A stretch of DNA of 64,000 bases from Agarivorans gilvus. GTDB taxonomy: Bacteria > Pseudomonadota > Gammaproteobacteria > Enterobacterales > Celerinatantimonadaceae. Made by a program: the position numbers and the translations under genes. Shown here piece after piece: positions 17,953-27,044 of the stretch (position 1 is the first letter of the stretch; every line of letters begins with the position of its first letter). Under the pieces are notes generated by a model that did no database searches, was not told the origin of the DNA, and saw nothing but the letters and a program-made list of their open reading frames with translations. The DNA is taken from positions 3,816,501 through 3,880,500 of the forward strand of contig NZ_CP013021.1 in assembly GCF_001420915.1 (NCBI RefSeq), written 5' to 3'.

Positions 17953-18516
17953 ATGCAAACTAAGGTTAAACTTCGAGCTAGAGGCTTTACTCTGATCGAA
18001 GTGATTATCACCACTTTTATATTGGCGATAGGCTTGCTTGCCGTTGTTGCAATGCAGGCTGTTGCTAAACGTTCAAGTTTTGAAACTCAGCAGCGTACTG
18101 TGGCTATGCAGCTCGCTGAAGATATGGTTGAACGTATTCGTTTAAATAATCTTGCCTGGCAAGCGAATAATCCCGCTACGGTTATTGTAGGGGATGGCCA
18201 AACTGCTAGAACAAGACCCGCCTGTGCCCAAGATAGCGGCATGATGAGCAATTGCTCCATGGCCGATTTGGTTAATTACGATCTCTACCATTGGGAGTAT
18301 GCGCTTAATGCTAACTCCGCTGAGTCTACTGGTGGTTTGGTAAAACCTAACGGCTGTGTCTTATTAAGCCCTCAAGGTCAGCTCACTGTGGTGGTCAGCT
18401 GGGTATCTAGGCAATCATTTACAGGGATTGCTAGCGGTAATACGGTTGAAGAAAACTGCGGTGCCGAGTCAGATAAGCGTCGTAGCATGCTACTAAGTAC
18501 CTGGGTGGCGTCATGA
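17953..18516 (+). CDS. pilV: Type IV pilus minor pilin PilV
   Basis: The protein (187 residues from ATG 17953; a TTG at 17944 with AAGGATGG upstream is an alternative) carries a prepilin signal: basic leader, then RGFTLIEVIITTFILAIGLLA with cleavage expected after the glycine. The following LLAVVAMQ and the long alpha-helix are typical of PilV. Minor pilins PilV, PilW, PilX and PilE prime pilus assembly with PilY1 at the tip. It is first in the operon, and its stop overlaps pilW by 4 bases (ATGA). Confidence 0.9.
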   Translation: MQTKVKLRARGFTLIEVIITTFILAIGLLAVVAMQAVAKRSSFETQQRTVAMQLAEDMVERIRLNNLAWQANNPATVIVGDGQTARTRPACAQDSGMMSNCSMADLVNYDLYHWEYALNANSAESTGGLVKPNGCVLLSPQGQLTVVVSWVSRQSFTGIASGNTVEENCGAESDKRRSMLLSTWVAS

Positions 18517-19520
18517 TTCAGCAGCGCGGTTTTACTCTAGTAGAATGGTTGATTGCCATCGTTATAGGTTTATTTCTCACTGCGGGTATAGGTAGTTTTC
18601 TGGTGGCCTCTCAGCGCAGCACCGAATCCACTTACCATAGTGAACAGTTGATGGACAGTGGTCGTATCGCGATGCACTTGATTACTCGCGACTTACAAAT
18701 GGTGGGCTTTTTTGGCGAATACACTGGCAAACCGATGGTACGAAATTCTGGTGTTATCTTGGCTGCTGGCGCAAATGGCGCAATAGCCAATGACTGTACT
18801 ATTGATTGGGTGGGTAGTACTCCCGAAGGCTCTTTTCCTTCTGCTGATGGGCGCTTTAGCCCGCTGTTTGTAGGGAAGGTGAGTAGTTCTAATTCTCTAA
18901 GTGGGCAATATGCCTGCGTCGCCAACCGCAGTAACCTGGTGGTGGATTCTGATGTGATAGGGATTAAACGGGTGATTGGCGCACCGATGGCTGCTCAGAC
19001 AGATCTCGATGATAACCGTTACTATTTTGCGGCTAATACGGCTACCTCACAGATTTTCACTAAAACCGATACTTGGCCTACCCAGGCGGCTATGCCCGGT
19101 CGTCAAGTTTGGGAATACCAGCATATTGTGTATTTTCTCGACGTCAGTCCTCAATCGGGTTTACCCGTTTTACGTCAGCTGCACTTAACAAAGAACAGTG
19201 GCATGCTTTTGGCCGGAAGTGGTCCTTTGGTTGAAGGCATTGAGCGAATGCGCGTGCTGTTGGGAGTGGATACTGATACCACTCAGGACGGTGCAATTAA
19301 CGATTTTGTAGCGGCTAGTGCGGTGACGCCCTTGCAGTGGAGCGAGGGCCGAGTATTGGGAGCAAAAGTCTTTTTACTGGTGCGCTCATTAACTGAAGAT
19401 CAAAACTATACTAATGAGACAAGCTACCAACTTGGTGACATCACCGTCGCAGCGGCTAACGACCATTATCGTCGCGCCTTATTTGAGTCAGTGGTTTCAT
19501 TCAGGAATATGAGGTATTGA
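18513..19520 (+). CDS. pilW: Type IV pilus minor pilin PilW
   Basis: The 335-residue protein has the class III prepilin leader MIQQRGFTLVEWLIAIVIGLFL, with cleavage after Gly6 and Glu at +5. The large globular C-terminal domain and the DSGRIAMHLITRDLQMVGFFGEY segment are typical of PilW-family proteins. It overlaps pilV by 4 bases and pilX by 1 base, so the genes are likely translated in a coupled way. Confidence 0.9.
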   Translation: MIQQRGFTLVEWLIAIVIGLFLTAGIGSFLVASQRSTESTYHSEQLMDSGRIAMHLITRDLQMVGFFGEYTGKPMVRNSGVILAAGANGAIANDCTIDWVGSTPEGSFPSADGRFSPLFVGKVSSSNSLSGQYACVANRSNLVVDSDVIGIKRVIGAPMAAQTDLDDNRYYFAANTATSQIFTKTDTWPTQAAMPGRQVWEYQHIVYFLDVSPQSGLPVLRQLHLTKNSGMLLAGSGPLVEGIERMRVLLGVDTDTTQDGAINDFVAASAVTPLQWSEGRVLGAKVFLLVRSLTEDQNYTNETSYQLGDITVAAANDHYRRALFESVVSFRNMRY

Positions 19521-19965
19521 TGCGAAATGTTTTGATGCAGCGAACACAAAGTGGCGCTGCCTTATTTGTTGCCATGATCTTTCTGTTGATTCTGAGTTTT
19601 CTTGGTGGAGTTTTGCTGAGTAATTCTAATCAAGGCTTAAAAATTGTTTCGGCTATGGGGACCGTCTGGGAGCAGAGCATGAATTGGAAGGTGAGATGAG
19701 TGAGTTGGTGATTGACCCTGACTTACAAGGAGCGATTGGTTCAATGGTTCCTGCTGCGTCTATGCCTGTTTCGGACTTTGTTGCCGGGGCTGATGGAACA
19801 TTAAGACATACTGTAGATGGAGTGTGCTCACGTAGCTTTAATGCTAGTAGTAACAATGCAATTACTCAGTGTCGTTATGTAAGAGCAGACGCGAATAAGA
19901 ATTACGGAAAGGCAAATCGAGCATCCACTTCAATAGCTGCCGGTATAGAGCAGCCGATGCTTTAA
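19520..19965 (+). CDS. pilX: Type IV pilus minor pilin PilX (frameshifted in this sequence)
   Basis: PilX-type start: RTQSGAALFVAMIFLLILSFLG, the atypical prepilin helix of PilX proteins. The first frame stops at 19699 with an aberrant tail. Adding one G to the GGGG run at 19657-19660 restores a continuous protein (SAMGDRLGAEHELEGEMSEL and onward) to 19965, about 149 residues, the expected PilX size. The gene lies between pilW and pilY1 as usual. Whether this is a sequencing slip or real loss cannot be told from the sequence. Confidence 0.85.
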
Positions 19966-20020
19966 CTATAAACGGTAAATAGCAGGCTACCAGCCTGCTG
20001 AATAGACAAGGAGAGAGCAG

Positions 20021-23000
20021 ATGAACACTCGGTTGAAATCGGGACTGCTTGCTTGGTTGTGCTCAGTGGCAGTAACTATGCCAGTTTGGGCAGATGATAC
20101 AGAACTTTTCTTATTTGATTTTAATAGTTTAAGTTCTGCGGATCCTAAAGTATTGATCATTTTCGACACCTCGGGGAGTATGGCTTGGAATATTACCACT
20201 CGCGAAGGTTATAACCGCGACAACAATGGTGATGTGGAATATCAAGACTACCCTGAGGCGATTAGTTCACAAAATAGCCTAAACAATGAGTTCATTTACT
20301 TCACGGTAAATGGTGTGGACGGTTCTTACATTCCTACCGGGGCTAACGACGACCGGCGTTTTATTTGGGATATCAATAACTGTGCCACCTCTTATGAAGC
20401 GCTAGCTAAGAACGGCATCTTTACTGGCTACTTTCGCGAGCATCGCGTTCAGGGGGCACCGGTTCTTGGGAGGACGTGCGTTTAAATAATGGCGCAAACT
20501 ATACTGTACTAGATTGTCTTGATGACTATGATTTAGCTAGCGATCCCAGCACTGGCGAATTGTTAGATGAAAACGGTAACCCTCGCTCCTTTACTGTTAA
20601 ATTGCAAGATCGCGATGGCAATTTTGTTGATAAAGAAATTAAAACTATTAACCCAGGCCAATATCGGATTAGCAATAATGCTTATGAAGCCGCGCCGCAA
20701 GGCCATCCAATCAATGGCGCAGCAAGAAATACCGAAGACTTTTACACCTTAAATAAAGCGGATGCTGAGCAAACCACCAAAGCCACCTTTGATGACGGTT
20801 ACCTAATAACATTATATTCGGCTAACTATCTGCGCTGGTATCACTACGGAGATGCTACAACCACTCGCCCGCGGATCGAAATTGCTCAAGAGGCGATGGA
20901 AAATGCCCTCAACACCATTAATGGCGTTAAGTTTGGTTTAATGGTATTTAACGAGTCTAATCATGGTGGACGAGTCATTAGAGGTATTCAAGCCTCTGAT
21001 GATAACCAGGATTTAATTTCTGATATTATCGATTTAACCGCTGAGGGGGGACGCCCTTGGTGGAAACCCTAATGGAAGCTAAGCATTACTTTGCCGGCGA
21101 AGCCGTTGACTATGGGAAAAGGGGTAACAATTCTGAACAAAATGATCGCGATAGAAGTATAGAGTCAAATAATAACTATATTTCGCCCTATGAAGTGGGC
21201 TGTGATAGTTCCATTAATATTATTTATGTCACCGATGGTACCCCCTCCGTTGATGACGAAGAAAATACCAACGTAGGCAATTTGCCGATCAATACTCCGA
21301 ATGTAGCAGGCTGTGATGGTGCCACCACGGTGAATGGTTGTACTTGGAAGAACCCGGTTGGTTTTGGTACTGGAAGCGAAACAAGTTATTTACCAGTACT
21401 GGCTAAATGGATGAATACTAATGATATTAATCCCGATATGGCTGGCCGCCAATATGCCAAGATTTCGACTATTGGTTTTGGTGAACAGGTAATTGAAGGC
21501 GGCTCCGCAATGTTAATCAAAACAGCGGAAAATGCCCAAGGTCGTTTTTATCCAGCTGAGGATGGGGTGGCTTTAGAAGCGGCATTTCGTCAGGCTCTTA
21601 TTGGTATTTATGAAGAGACTTCTTCGCTAGTATCACCTGCGGTGACCAGTAACAACTTCGACCGCACTCGCACCCTAGACCGAGTTTATTATGCGATGTT
21701 TAAGCCCTCTCTCACACCGCGTTGGCGAGGCAATCTGAAAAAGCTTCAGTTGACCCCCGCGGGCTATATGGCCGATCAAAATGGTCAGCCTGCGATTGGT
21801 GCCGACGGTTCGATCATCGACGAAGCCAAGACTTATTGGTCGTCAATTAAAGATGGTAATAATGTCGAGCTAGGTGGGGTGTCAGAAACCCTAGCCAGTA
21901 ACGATTCGCGTAACGTGTATTTCAATCAAACTAATAATGGTAGTTTTAGCCGTTTTACCAGTGCTAACCTAGAGACTCGGGCGGGTAGTACTACTTTATT
22001 AGCCGATCATTTAGGTGTACCTGAAGCCGATCTAACAGAACATATTGATTGGATCAAAGGCGCCGATGTTGACGATGATGATGGCGATAGTAGCACCACC
22101 ATTCGTAATGATTTGATGGGTGACCCTTTGCATTCGCGTCCCTTAGTCATTAACTACGGTTTACGCAGTGGTGCAGATGCAGGTAGTACTGACCCCGACG
22201 ATATGGATATTCGCATTTTGGTTGGCACCAATGGCGGGGCCATGCACCTATTTAAGGATGCGGGGGCTACGGTATCCGAAAGCTGGGCTTTCTTTCCTTA
22301 TGAATTATTAGGACGACAGCTGACATTACGCAATAACAGTGCTAGTTCGCAACATGTTTATGGGGTTGATGGTACGCCTACCGTCTTCTTAAAAGATGTT
22401 GATAACGATGGAAAATATACATCTAGCGGCGATAAGGTGTTGGTATTTACTGGCCTGCGGCGCGGCGGTGATGCCTATTACGGCATGGACTTGACCAACC
22501 CAGATTTACCTAAAATGCTGTGGAAGATAGATAGCTCTAGCACTGGTATGAGTGAATTAGGGCAAAGTTGGTCACAACCTAGTGTGGGTTATGTACCAGG
22601 GCATAGTAACCCTGTGGTGATTTTTGGTGCGGGTTATGATGTGAACCAAGACTTAGCTACCCCTGCAGCTGATGATCAAGGTCGAGGCGTTTTCATTGTT
22701 GATGCCTTAGATGGCAGTTTGGTTTGGAGCCTAACCAACGCCGATGACGCGCGTTTGACCCATAGTGTTCCTGCTCGCGTTGCCACCTTGGATGCTGATG
22801 GTGACGGTGCTATTGACCGACTCTATTTTGGTGATACTGGTGGTCAAGTATGGCGAGTAGATCTTTATTCTAGCAATCAAGATAAGTGGAAAATGACCGC
22901 TTTAGCCAGCATTAGTGATCAGTCGGAAGTGACCCAACGTCGTAAGTTTTTCACTGAACCAGTGATTGTGAGAACTTATTTGAAAAAACTAACTCGGGTG

Positions 23001-23741
23001 ACCACTGGGGAAGGAGAAAACCAAGTTACCATCACCGATGCTCAGCAAATTCCTTACGATGCGGTATTAATAGGTAGTGGTGACCGGACTAAGCCGGTAA
23101 GTGATAAAGATCCGGATGGGGTGGATAACAGTTTCTATATGTTCCGAGATTACAATGTACAGCCAACGGATTTTACCGCGCTGGACTCAAGCTCGCAGCC
23201 AGTGGCGATAGCGTCCAATGAGTTATATAACATCACTAGCGATCCTATTGGCAGTTTAAGTGATGAAACCGCCATTGAAACTCAGCTGATTGCGCTGGGT
23301 TCTGCCAAAGGTTGGGTTTATAACTTGCTTGACGACGGAGAAAAATCATTGGGAGCGGCTTTGGTATTGGGCGGTGAGTTGTACTTTACTTCTTTTATTC
23401 CCGAAACGACTAACTCAGAAACCTGTACTATTCCTACCATTGGTAAAGGACGTACTTACGCGGTAAACATGCATATAGGCGTTAATACCAGTAGCTCTCG
23501 CTACTATGATGTGGATAACAAAGTACCTGATGACTTGATTATTCACTCTGGTGAAGACGAGCAGGGGGAATCGGTAGTCCGAGTATTTGGTGGTGACCCT
23601 GGAGAAGACCTCGATTACGACGACCAAGATGAAACTCAAGAGCACACTTGTGAAGAAGCTGGCGCGTGTTCTCAGGGTTCTCGAGAGGCCAATATGAATA
23701 TGAGCCCTAAACAAATTTACTTTTATTTTAATGAGGATTAA
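20021..23741 (+). CDS. pilY1: Type IV pilus tip adhesin/assembly protein PilY1 (two frameshifts in this sequence)
   Basis: About 1240 residues after repair. Residues 1-24 form a signal peptide ending PVWA. An N-terminal von Willebrand A-like fold shows the MIDAS-type VLIIFDTSGSM. The C-terminal beta-propeller includes GTNGGAMHLFKD, FTGLRRGGDAYYGMDL and the calcium-loop-like DADGDGAIDRLYFGD, followed by GGQVWRVDL. The frame breaks twice: at the GGGGG run 20452-20456 (repaired reading HRVQGGTGSWEDVRLNNG) and at the six-G run 21055-21060 (repaired reading AEGGTPLVETLMEAKHYF). Each needs one more G. PilY1 is secreted, calcium-regulated, and sits at the pilus tip in adhesion and surface sensing. 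Confidence 0.9.
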
Positions 23742-24173
23742 ATGAGTCGTTTAGTACGTGGCGTAACGCTGATTGAATTAATGATTGCGGTGGCGATTGT
23801 GGCAATTTTAGCTGCGGTCGCTTACCCAGCTTACACCTCGTTTGTGGCTGAATCGCGCCGCTCAGAGGCGAAGAAAGAGCTGGCTAGCTTGGCGGTATTA
23901 CAAGAGCAGTTTTATGTGGATAATTCAGTTTATGCCTCTGATTTGGTGAGTTTAGGTTTAGCAGCCTCAGGAGCCACCAGTTACAATACCGAGAATGCGT
24001 ATTATAAGATTACTTTAAGCACCTCTTCGGCAAATAGTACCTATACCGCCCAGGCGACCGCTATTGGTTCTCAACTATCCGCAGATACAGATTGCAAAAT
24101 ATTTAGCATTAATGATGAGGGTGCCAAGTTAGCTAAGGACGCTCTCGGAAATACAAACTCAGACTGTTGGTGA
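23742..24173 (+). CDS. pilE: Type IV minor pilin PilE
   Basis: A 143-residue type IV pilin-like protein: leader MSRLVRG, cleavage, then VTLIELMIAVAIVAILAAVAYPAY. The C-terminal disulfide loop is marked by Cys near DTDCKIF and the final DCW. It begins directly after the pilY1 stop, and the next gene follows in the same operon. This is the PilE minor pilin of the pilVWXY1E cluster rather than the major pilin PilA. Confidence 0.9.
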   Translation: MSRLVRGVTLIELMIAVAIVAILAAVAYPAYTSFVAESRRSEAKKELASLAVLQEQFYVDNSVYASDLVSLGLAASGATSYNTENAYYKITLSTSSANSTYTAQATAIGSQLSADTDCKIFSINDEGAKLAKDALGNTNSDCW

Positions 24174-24178
24174 TAACT

Positions 24179-24469
24179 ATGAAAGGCTTAACAATATTGG
24201 TATTGGTGATGCTACCGCTTTCGTTTAGCTGGGGTAAAACCGTTAAATGTTATATGGCTGGGGATAAAGGTAAGGATCAAGTAGTCATAGCAACACCTAA
24301 GGGTCTAAGTAATATGCAGGAGATTAATGATGAAATGTATCGTCGTTATGCCGAGCATGGTAAAACGATAAATAAATTAGGTAACATTACTCAATTTGAA
24401 TGTGTTGAGTTTGAGCGCAAGTTTAGTAGTAAAGCTGCCAATACTCGCTTTTCAGAAATGCAATATTAA
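24179..24469 (+). CDS. TapY2-like small exported protein
   Basis: A 96-residue protein with a signal peptide (MKGLTILVLVMLPLSFSWG) and two cysteines in the mature part (VKCYMAG and ITQFECVEFE). The pattern and the place right after pilE resemble the TapY2 proteins found at the end of pilus operons in Shewanella and relatives, whose biochemical role is not known. ECVEFERKFSSKAAN is the part I find most family-like. The start is the ATG at 24179, 3 bases after the pilE stop. Confidence 0.6.
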   Translation: MKGLTILVLVMLPLSFSWGKTVKCYMAGDKGKDQVVIATPKGLSNMQEINDEMYRRYAEHGKTINKLGNITQFECVEFERKFSSKAANTRFSEMQY

Positions 24470-24476
24470 GCGGTTT

Positions 24477-24989
24477 TTATAATGGGCAAGTTGCTTCGGT
24501 ATCAAAGCGCACGCTGCCCCCTTTACTTACGGCTACTCCTTTTATGTAGCTATTGTCATTTGAACAGAAATAAACCCTGCCGGAGTTACCTGAAATAAGC
24601 CCATCGCTTCTAAATGATAAGGAATTGATTGCGCCAACAAAGCCGGTGCTACCGGCTTTATTAAAGGGATTGGCCGCTTGTAATACTTTTTCCCCCACAT
24701 CTCGCTTAGTATTACCATTATCGTCGGCAAATACCGTTAAACCTGCATCCGCGTCCCCGCCGCAGTCACTACCGTTACTCGCTAGCGCACAGATTACTAC
24801 CGTTTGGTTGAGATCGATCGCTTGGCTTCGAGCAAAACGGATTTCTCGCATTATACGATTGGCCGAAGCATCTCCCGATATTGATTGAAATAGGCCATTT
24901 AAACTAGGTACGCCTATGCCGAGTAAGATAACGGCAATCGCCACGGTGACCATTAATTCTAATAAAGTAAAGCCCAGTTGTTGTTTCAA
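24477..24989 (-). CDS. fimT: GspH/FimT-family pseudopilin
   Basis: A 170-residue prepilin: MKQQLG is the short leader, and GFTLLELMVTVAIAVILLGIGVPSL the N-terminal helix with the Glu at +5 of the mature protein. The region IMREIRFARSQAIDLNQTVVIC is characteristic of GspH/FimT proteins, and there are two cysteine pairs in the C-terminal domain. FimT minor pilins can bind DNA in natural transformation. It converges on the pil operon, with only 7 bases between the stops. Confidence 0.88.
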   Translation of the reverse strand: MKQQLGFTLLELMVTVAIAVILLGIGVPSLNGLFQSISGDASANRIMREIRFARSQAIDLNQTVVICALASNGSDCGGDADAGLTVFADDNGNTKRDVGEKVLQAANPFNKAGSTGFVGAINSLSFRSDGLISGNSGRVYFCSNDNSYIKGVAVSKGGSVRFDTEATCPL

Positions 24990-25301
24990 GAGACGCTGCC
25001 TTTCATTCCATTGTTACTTTAATAATATACCGCTGAAAAAAATCTTGCTGGCTTAGCTTAACGTTATCATAGCAAACATGGTTTTGTGCAATCGAATAAA
25101 CCAATAAGGGATGGCGCCGACATTTTTGTTGGCTTAGTCGCTGGTTGCCTAGAGAGTTGTTTTGAGATGGTTTTATGCTGGATATTTTCACCTTTTTAAC
25201 AATTTCCTGCATCTAGCAGGTGCTTAACATTGTCACTTGCTTGCGCTTGGCTTAAAGTAAAGGCATAGCGTGTCAACAAAATGAAATATAAGGAAGTTTA
25301 T

Positions 25302-25640
25302 ATGAAGCAAGTAACGGCAATTATCAAGCCATTTAAAATGGATGATGTTCGCGAAGCTTTAGCGGAAATTGGTATCACCGGTATGACGGTCACCGAAGTA
25401 AAAGGCTTTGGCCGCCAGAAAGGGCATACAGAACTGTACCGTGGTGCAGAGTACAAAGTTGATTTTCTTCCGAAAATGAAACTGGAGTTAGTGGTTCAGC
25501 AAGACGATCTTGATCGTTGTATCGAAACTATCGTGAAAACAGCCCAAACCGGTAAAATTGGTGATGGTAAGATTTTTGTGCGTGATGTTGACCGAGTTAT
25601 TCGTATTCGTACTGGTGAAGAAAACGACGACGCTATTTAA
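25302..25640 (+). CDS. glnB: Nitrogen regulatory protein P-II
   Basis: This 112-residue trimeric signal protein senses 2-oxoglutarate, ATP/ADP and glutamine status. The ATG at 25302 follows AAGGAAG; an upstream in-frame ATG at 25281 would add 7 unlikely residues. The start MKQVTAIIKPFKMDDVREAL, the T-loop GHTELYRGAEYKVDFLPK with the uridylylated Tyr51, and GKIGDGKIFV are all present. VDFLPK in the T-loop favours GlnB over GlnK, and no amtB is adjacent. In diazotrophs P-II proteins also control DraT/DraG; genes of that type lie about 11 kb away. Confidence 0.92.
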   Translation: MKQVTAIIKPFKMDDVREALAEIGITGMTVTEVKGFGRQKGHTELYRGAEYKVDFLPKMKLELVVQQDDLDRCIETIVKTAQTGKIGDGKIFVRDVDRVIRIRTGEENDDAI

Positions 25641-25707
25641 CAGTTATTGTTTTGGTTGCTTGAGTAATTTTTAGCATCCGCCAGCTCAATTTTTGCTTAC
25701 TTCTATA

Positions 25708-25742
25708 AATAATCCGAGTCTTGCTACTCGGATTATTTTTTA
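25708..25742 (+). terminator. Rho-independent terminator of glnB
   Basis: AATAATCCGAGT (25708-25719) pairs perfectly with ACTCGGATTATT (25726-25737) around a 6-base loop, then a T-run. Confidence 0.9.
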
Positions 25743-25838
25743 TGCTTTCTTTGGTATCTTTGCCTAGCCCTCGCTTGTTTGCCGTTTGTATTTTTTGCCG
25801 TTTGAGGGCAAGATAAGCGGGTTGTTTATAAGCAACAT

Positions 25839-26021
25839 ATTCTCAGGGCGGGGTGTAACTCCCCACCGGCGGTAGTTAGTTGTTAAGCTAAGAGCCCGCG
25901 AGCGCCTAGGTATATTTCTAAGTATATTTAGGGTCAGCAGATCTGGTGAATCCCACAAGGGGCTAGTCCAGAGCCGACGGTAATTTACAGCGTGCTGTAA
26001 TCAGTCCGGATGGAAGAGAAT
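25839..26021 (+). promoter_or_regulatory. FMN riboswitch (RFN element)
   Basis: The closing stem ATTCTC (25839-25844) pairs with GAGAAT (26016-26021). Between them are the RFN signature blocks: AGGGCGGGGTGTAACTCCCC, ACCGGCGGTAGT, AGCCCGCGAGCG, GGTCAGCAGATCTGGTG, GAGCCGACGGT and AGTCCGGATGGAAG. It lies upstream of ribB, so FMN should repress riboflavin synthesis by a cis-acting RNA switch. Confidence 0.95.
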
Positions 26022-26058
26022 CATGTATCAAAGTACTACCTATCTAATGGGGAGTAGA

Positions 26059-26080
26059 CTTAGCCTTTGGCTAAGCTTTT
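26059..26080 (+). terminator. Candidate expression-platform terminator of the FMN riboswitch
   Basis: CTTAGCC (26059-26065) and GGCTAAG (26069-26075) form a 7-bp stem with a TTT loop, followed by CTTTTG. It lies between the aptamer and ribB and could be the FMN-controlled terminator. The T-run is short, so translational control is also possible. Confidence 0.55.
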
Positions 26081-26173
26081 GTTGATGCCGATAATTTACT
26101 TCGAACCTAGTTCGAAGACATTCCTATTGCCCTGATTCTGGAAACCTAATCTTGTAGTTTAAGGACTTTAACC

Positions 26174-26827
26174 ATGAATCAGTCATTACTTGCCGAATAC
26201 GGCAATTCCATGCAACGTGTCGAGGCCGCTTTAGCCGCATTAGCTAAAGGCCACGGGGTATTGTTAGTTGACGATGAAGATCGTGAAAACGAAGGCGATC
26301 TTATTTTTGCAGCAGAAACACTCACTAATCAGCAAATGGCGCTGTTAATTCGTGAATGTAGCGGTATTGTTTGTTTGTGTTTGAACGATGATAAAATCAA
26401 ACAATTACAGCTTCCACCAATGGTTAGCGATAATTCTAGTCAATTTGGTACAGCTTTTACCGTGAGCATTGAAGCCAAAGTAGGAGTGACGACCGGCGTA
26501 TCCGCAGCCGACCGAGTGACCACCATTAAAACTGCTATCGCCGATGATGCCAAAGCTGAAGATTTAGCCCGTCCCGGCCATGTATATCCTTTACGCGCCC
26601 AGCCCGGTGGCGTGCTTTCGCGTCGTGGTCATACCGAAGGTACGGTTGATCTAATGAGTTTAGCCGGCTTGCGTCCAGCCGGTGTATTGTGCGAACTCAC
26701 CATGGCCGATGGCACTATGGCCCGTTTACCGCAAATTGTGGAATTCGCCCGGCAACATGATATGCCAGTATTGAGCATCGAAGATATTGTCAGTTACCGC
26801 AAAGCGACCATCGAGCAAGCCAGCTAA
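26174..26827 (+). CDS. ribB: 3,4-dihydroxy-2-butanone 4-phosphate synthase
   Basis: RibB converts ribulose 5-phosphate to 3,4-dihydroxy-2-butanone 4-phosphate and formate for riboflavin synthesis. The 217-residue single-domain protein shows the acidic metal/substrate motif VDDEDRENEGDLIFAAE (about residues 33-49), TGVSAADRVTTI, the ARPGHVYPLRA and RRGHTEGTVDL segments, and ends near 217 with no GTP cyclohydrolase II fusion. It is preceded by the FMN riboswitch and is single-gene. Confidence 0.97.
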   Translation: MNQSLLAEYGNSMQRVEAALAALAKGHGVLLVDDEDRENEGDLIFAAETLTNQQMALLIRECSGIVCLCLNDDKIKQLQLPPMVSDNSSQFGTAFTVSIEAKVGVTTGVSAADRVTTIKTAIADDAKAEDLARPGHVYPLRAQPGGVLSRRGHTEGTVDLMSLAGLRPAGVLCELTMADGTMARLPQIVEFARQHDMPVLSIEDIVSYRKATIEQAS

Positions 26828-26844
26828 GACACTACCGACGACAC

Positions 26845-26875
26845 AAAAAATTAGGGGCTCATGGCGAGCCCCTAA
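26845..26875 (-). terminator. Terminator downstream of rnr
   Basis: TTAGGGGCTC (26851-26860) and GAGCCCCTAA (26866-26875) form a perfect 10-bp stem. The A-run at 26845-26850 becomes a T-run on the minus strand, so it would best stop rnr transcripts. It may also slow ribB read-through. Confidence 0.8.
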
Positions 26876-27044
26876 TGGATTAAGCGTTTAGTTCTATTGT
26901 TGTTATATGTTGTTACAGTGTAAACACCTGATAAAAATATAACGTATTTTTAACAATGTGGTGGCCTTTCCTGACGCACATTTAGCGATATTTTTATAAA
27001 CTGTGAGTCGAAGCGCCTTCTGCAGTGCCCAACTGACTTGCTTT

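Noticed and set aside
25003..25212. Minus-strand 69-codon frame upstream of fimT
   Set aside because: No recognisable motif, no signal or membrane segment and no good ribosome site; it looks like chance.
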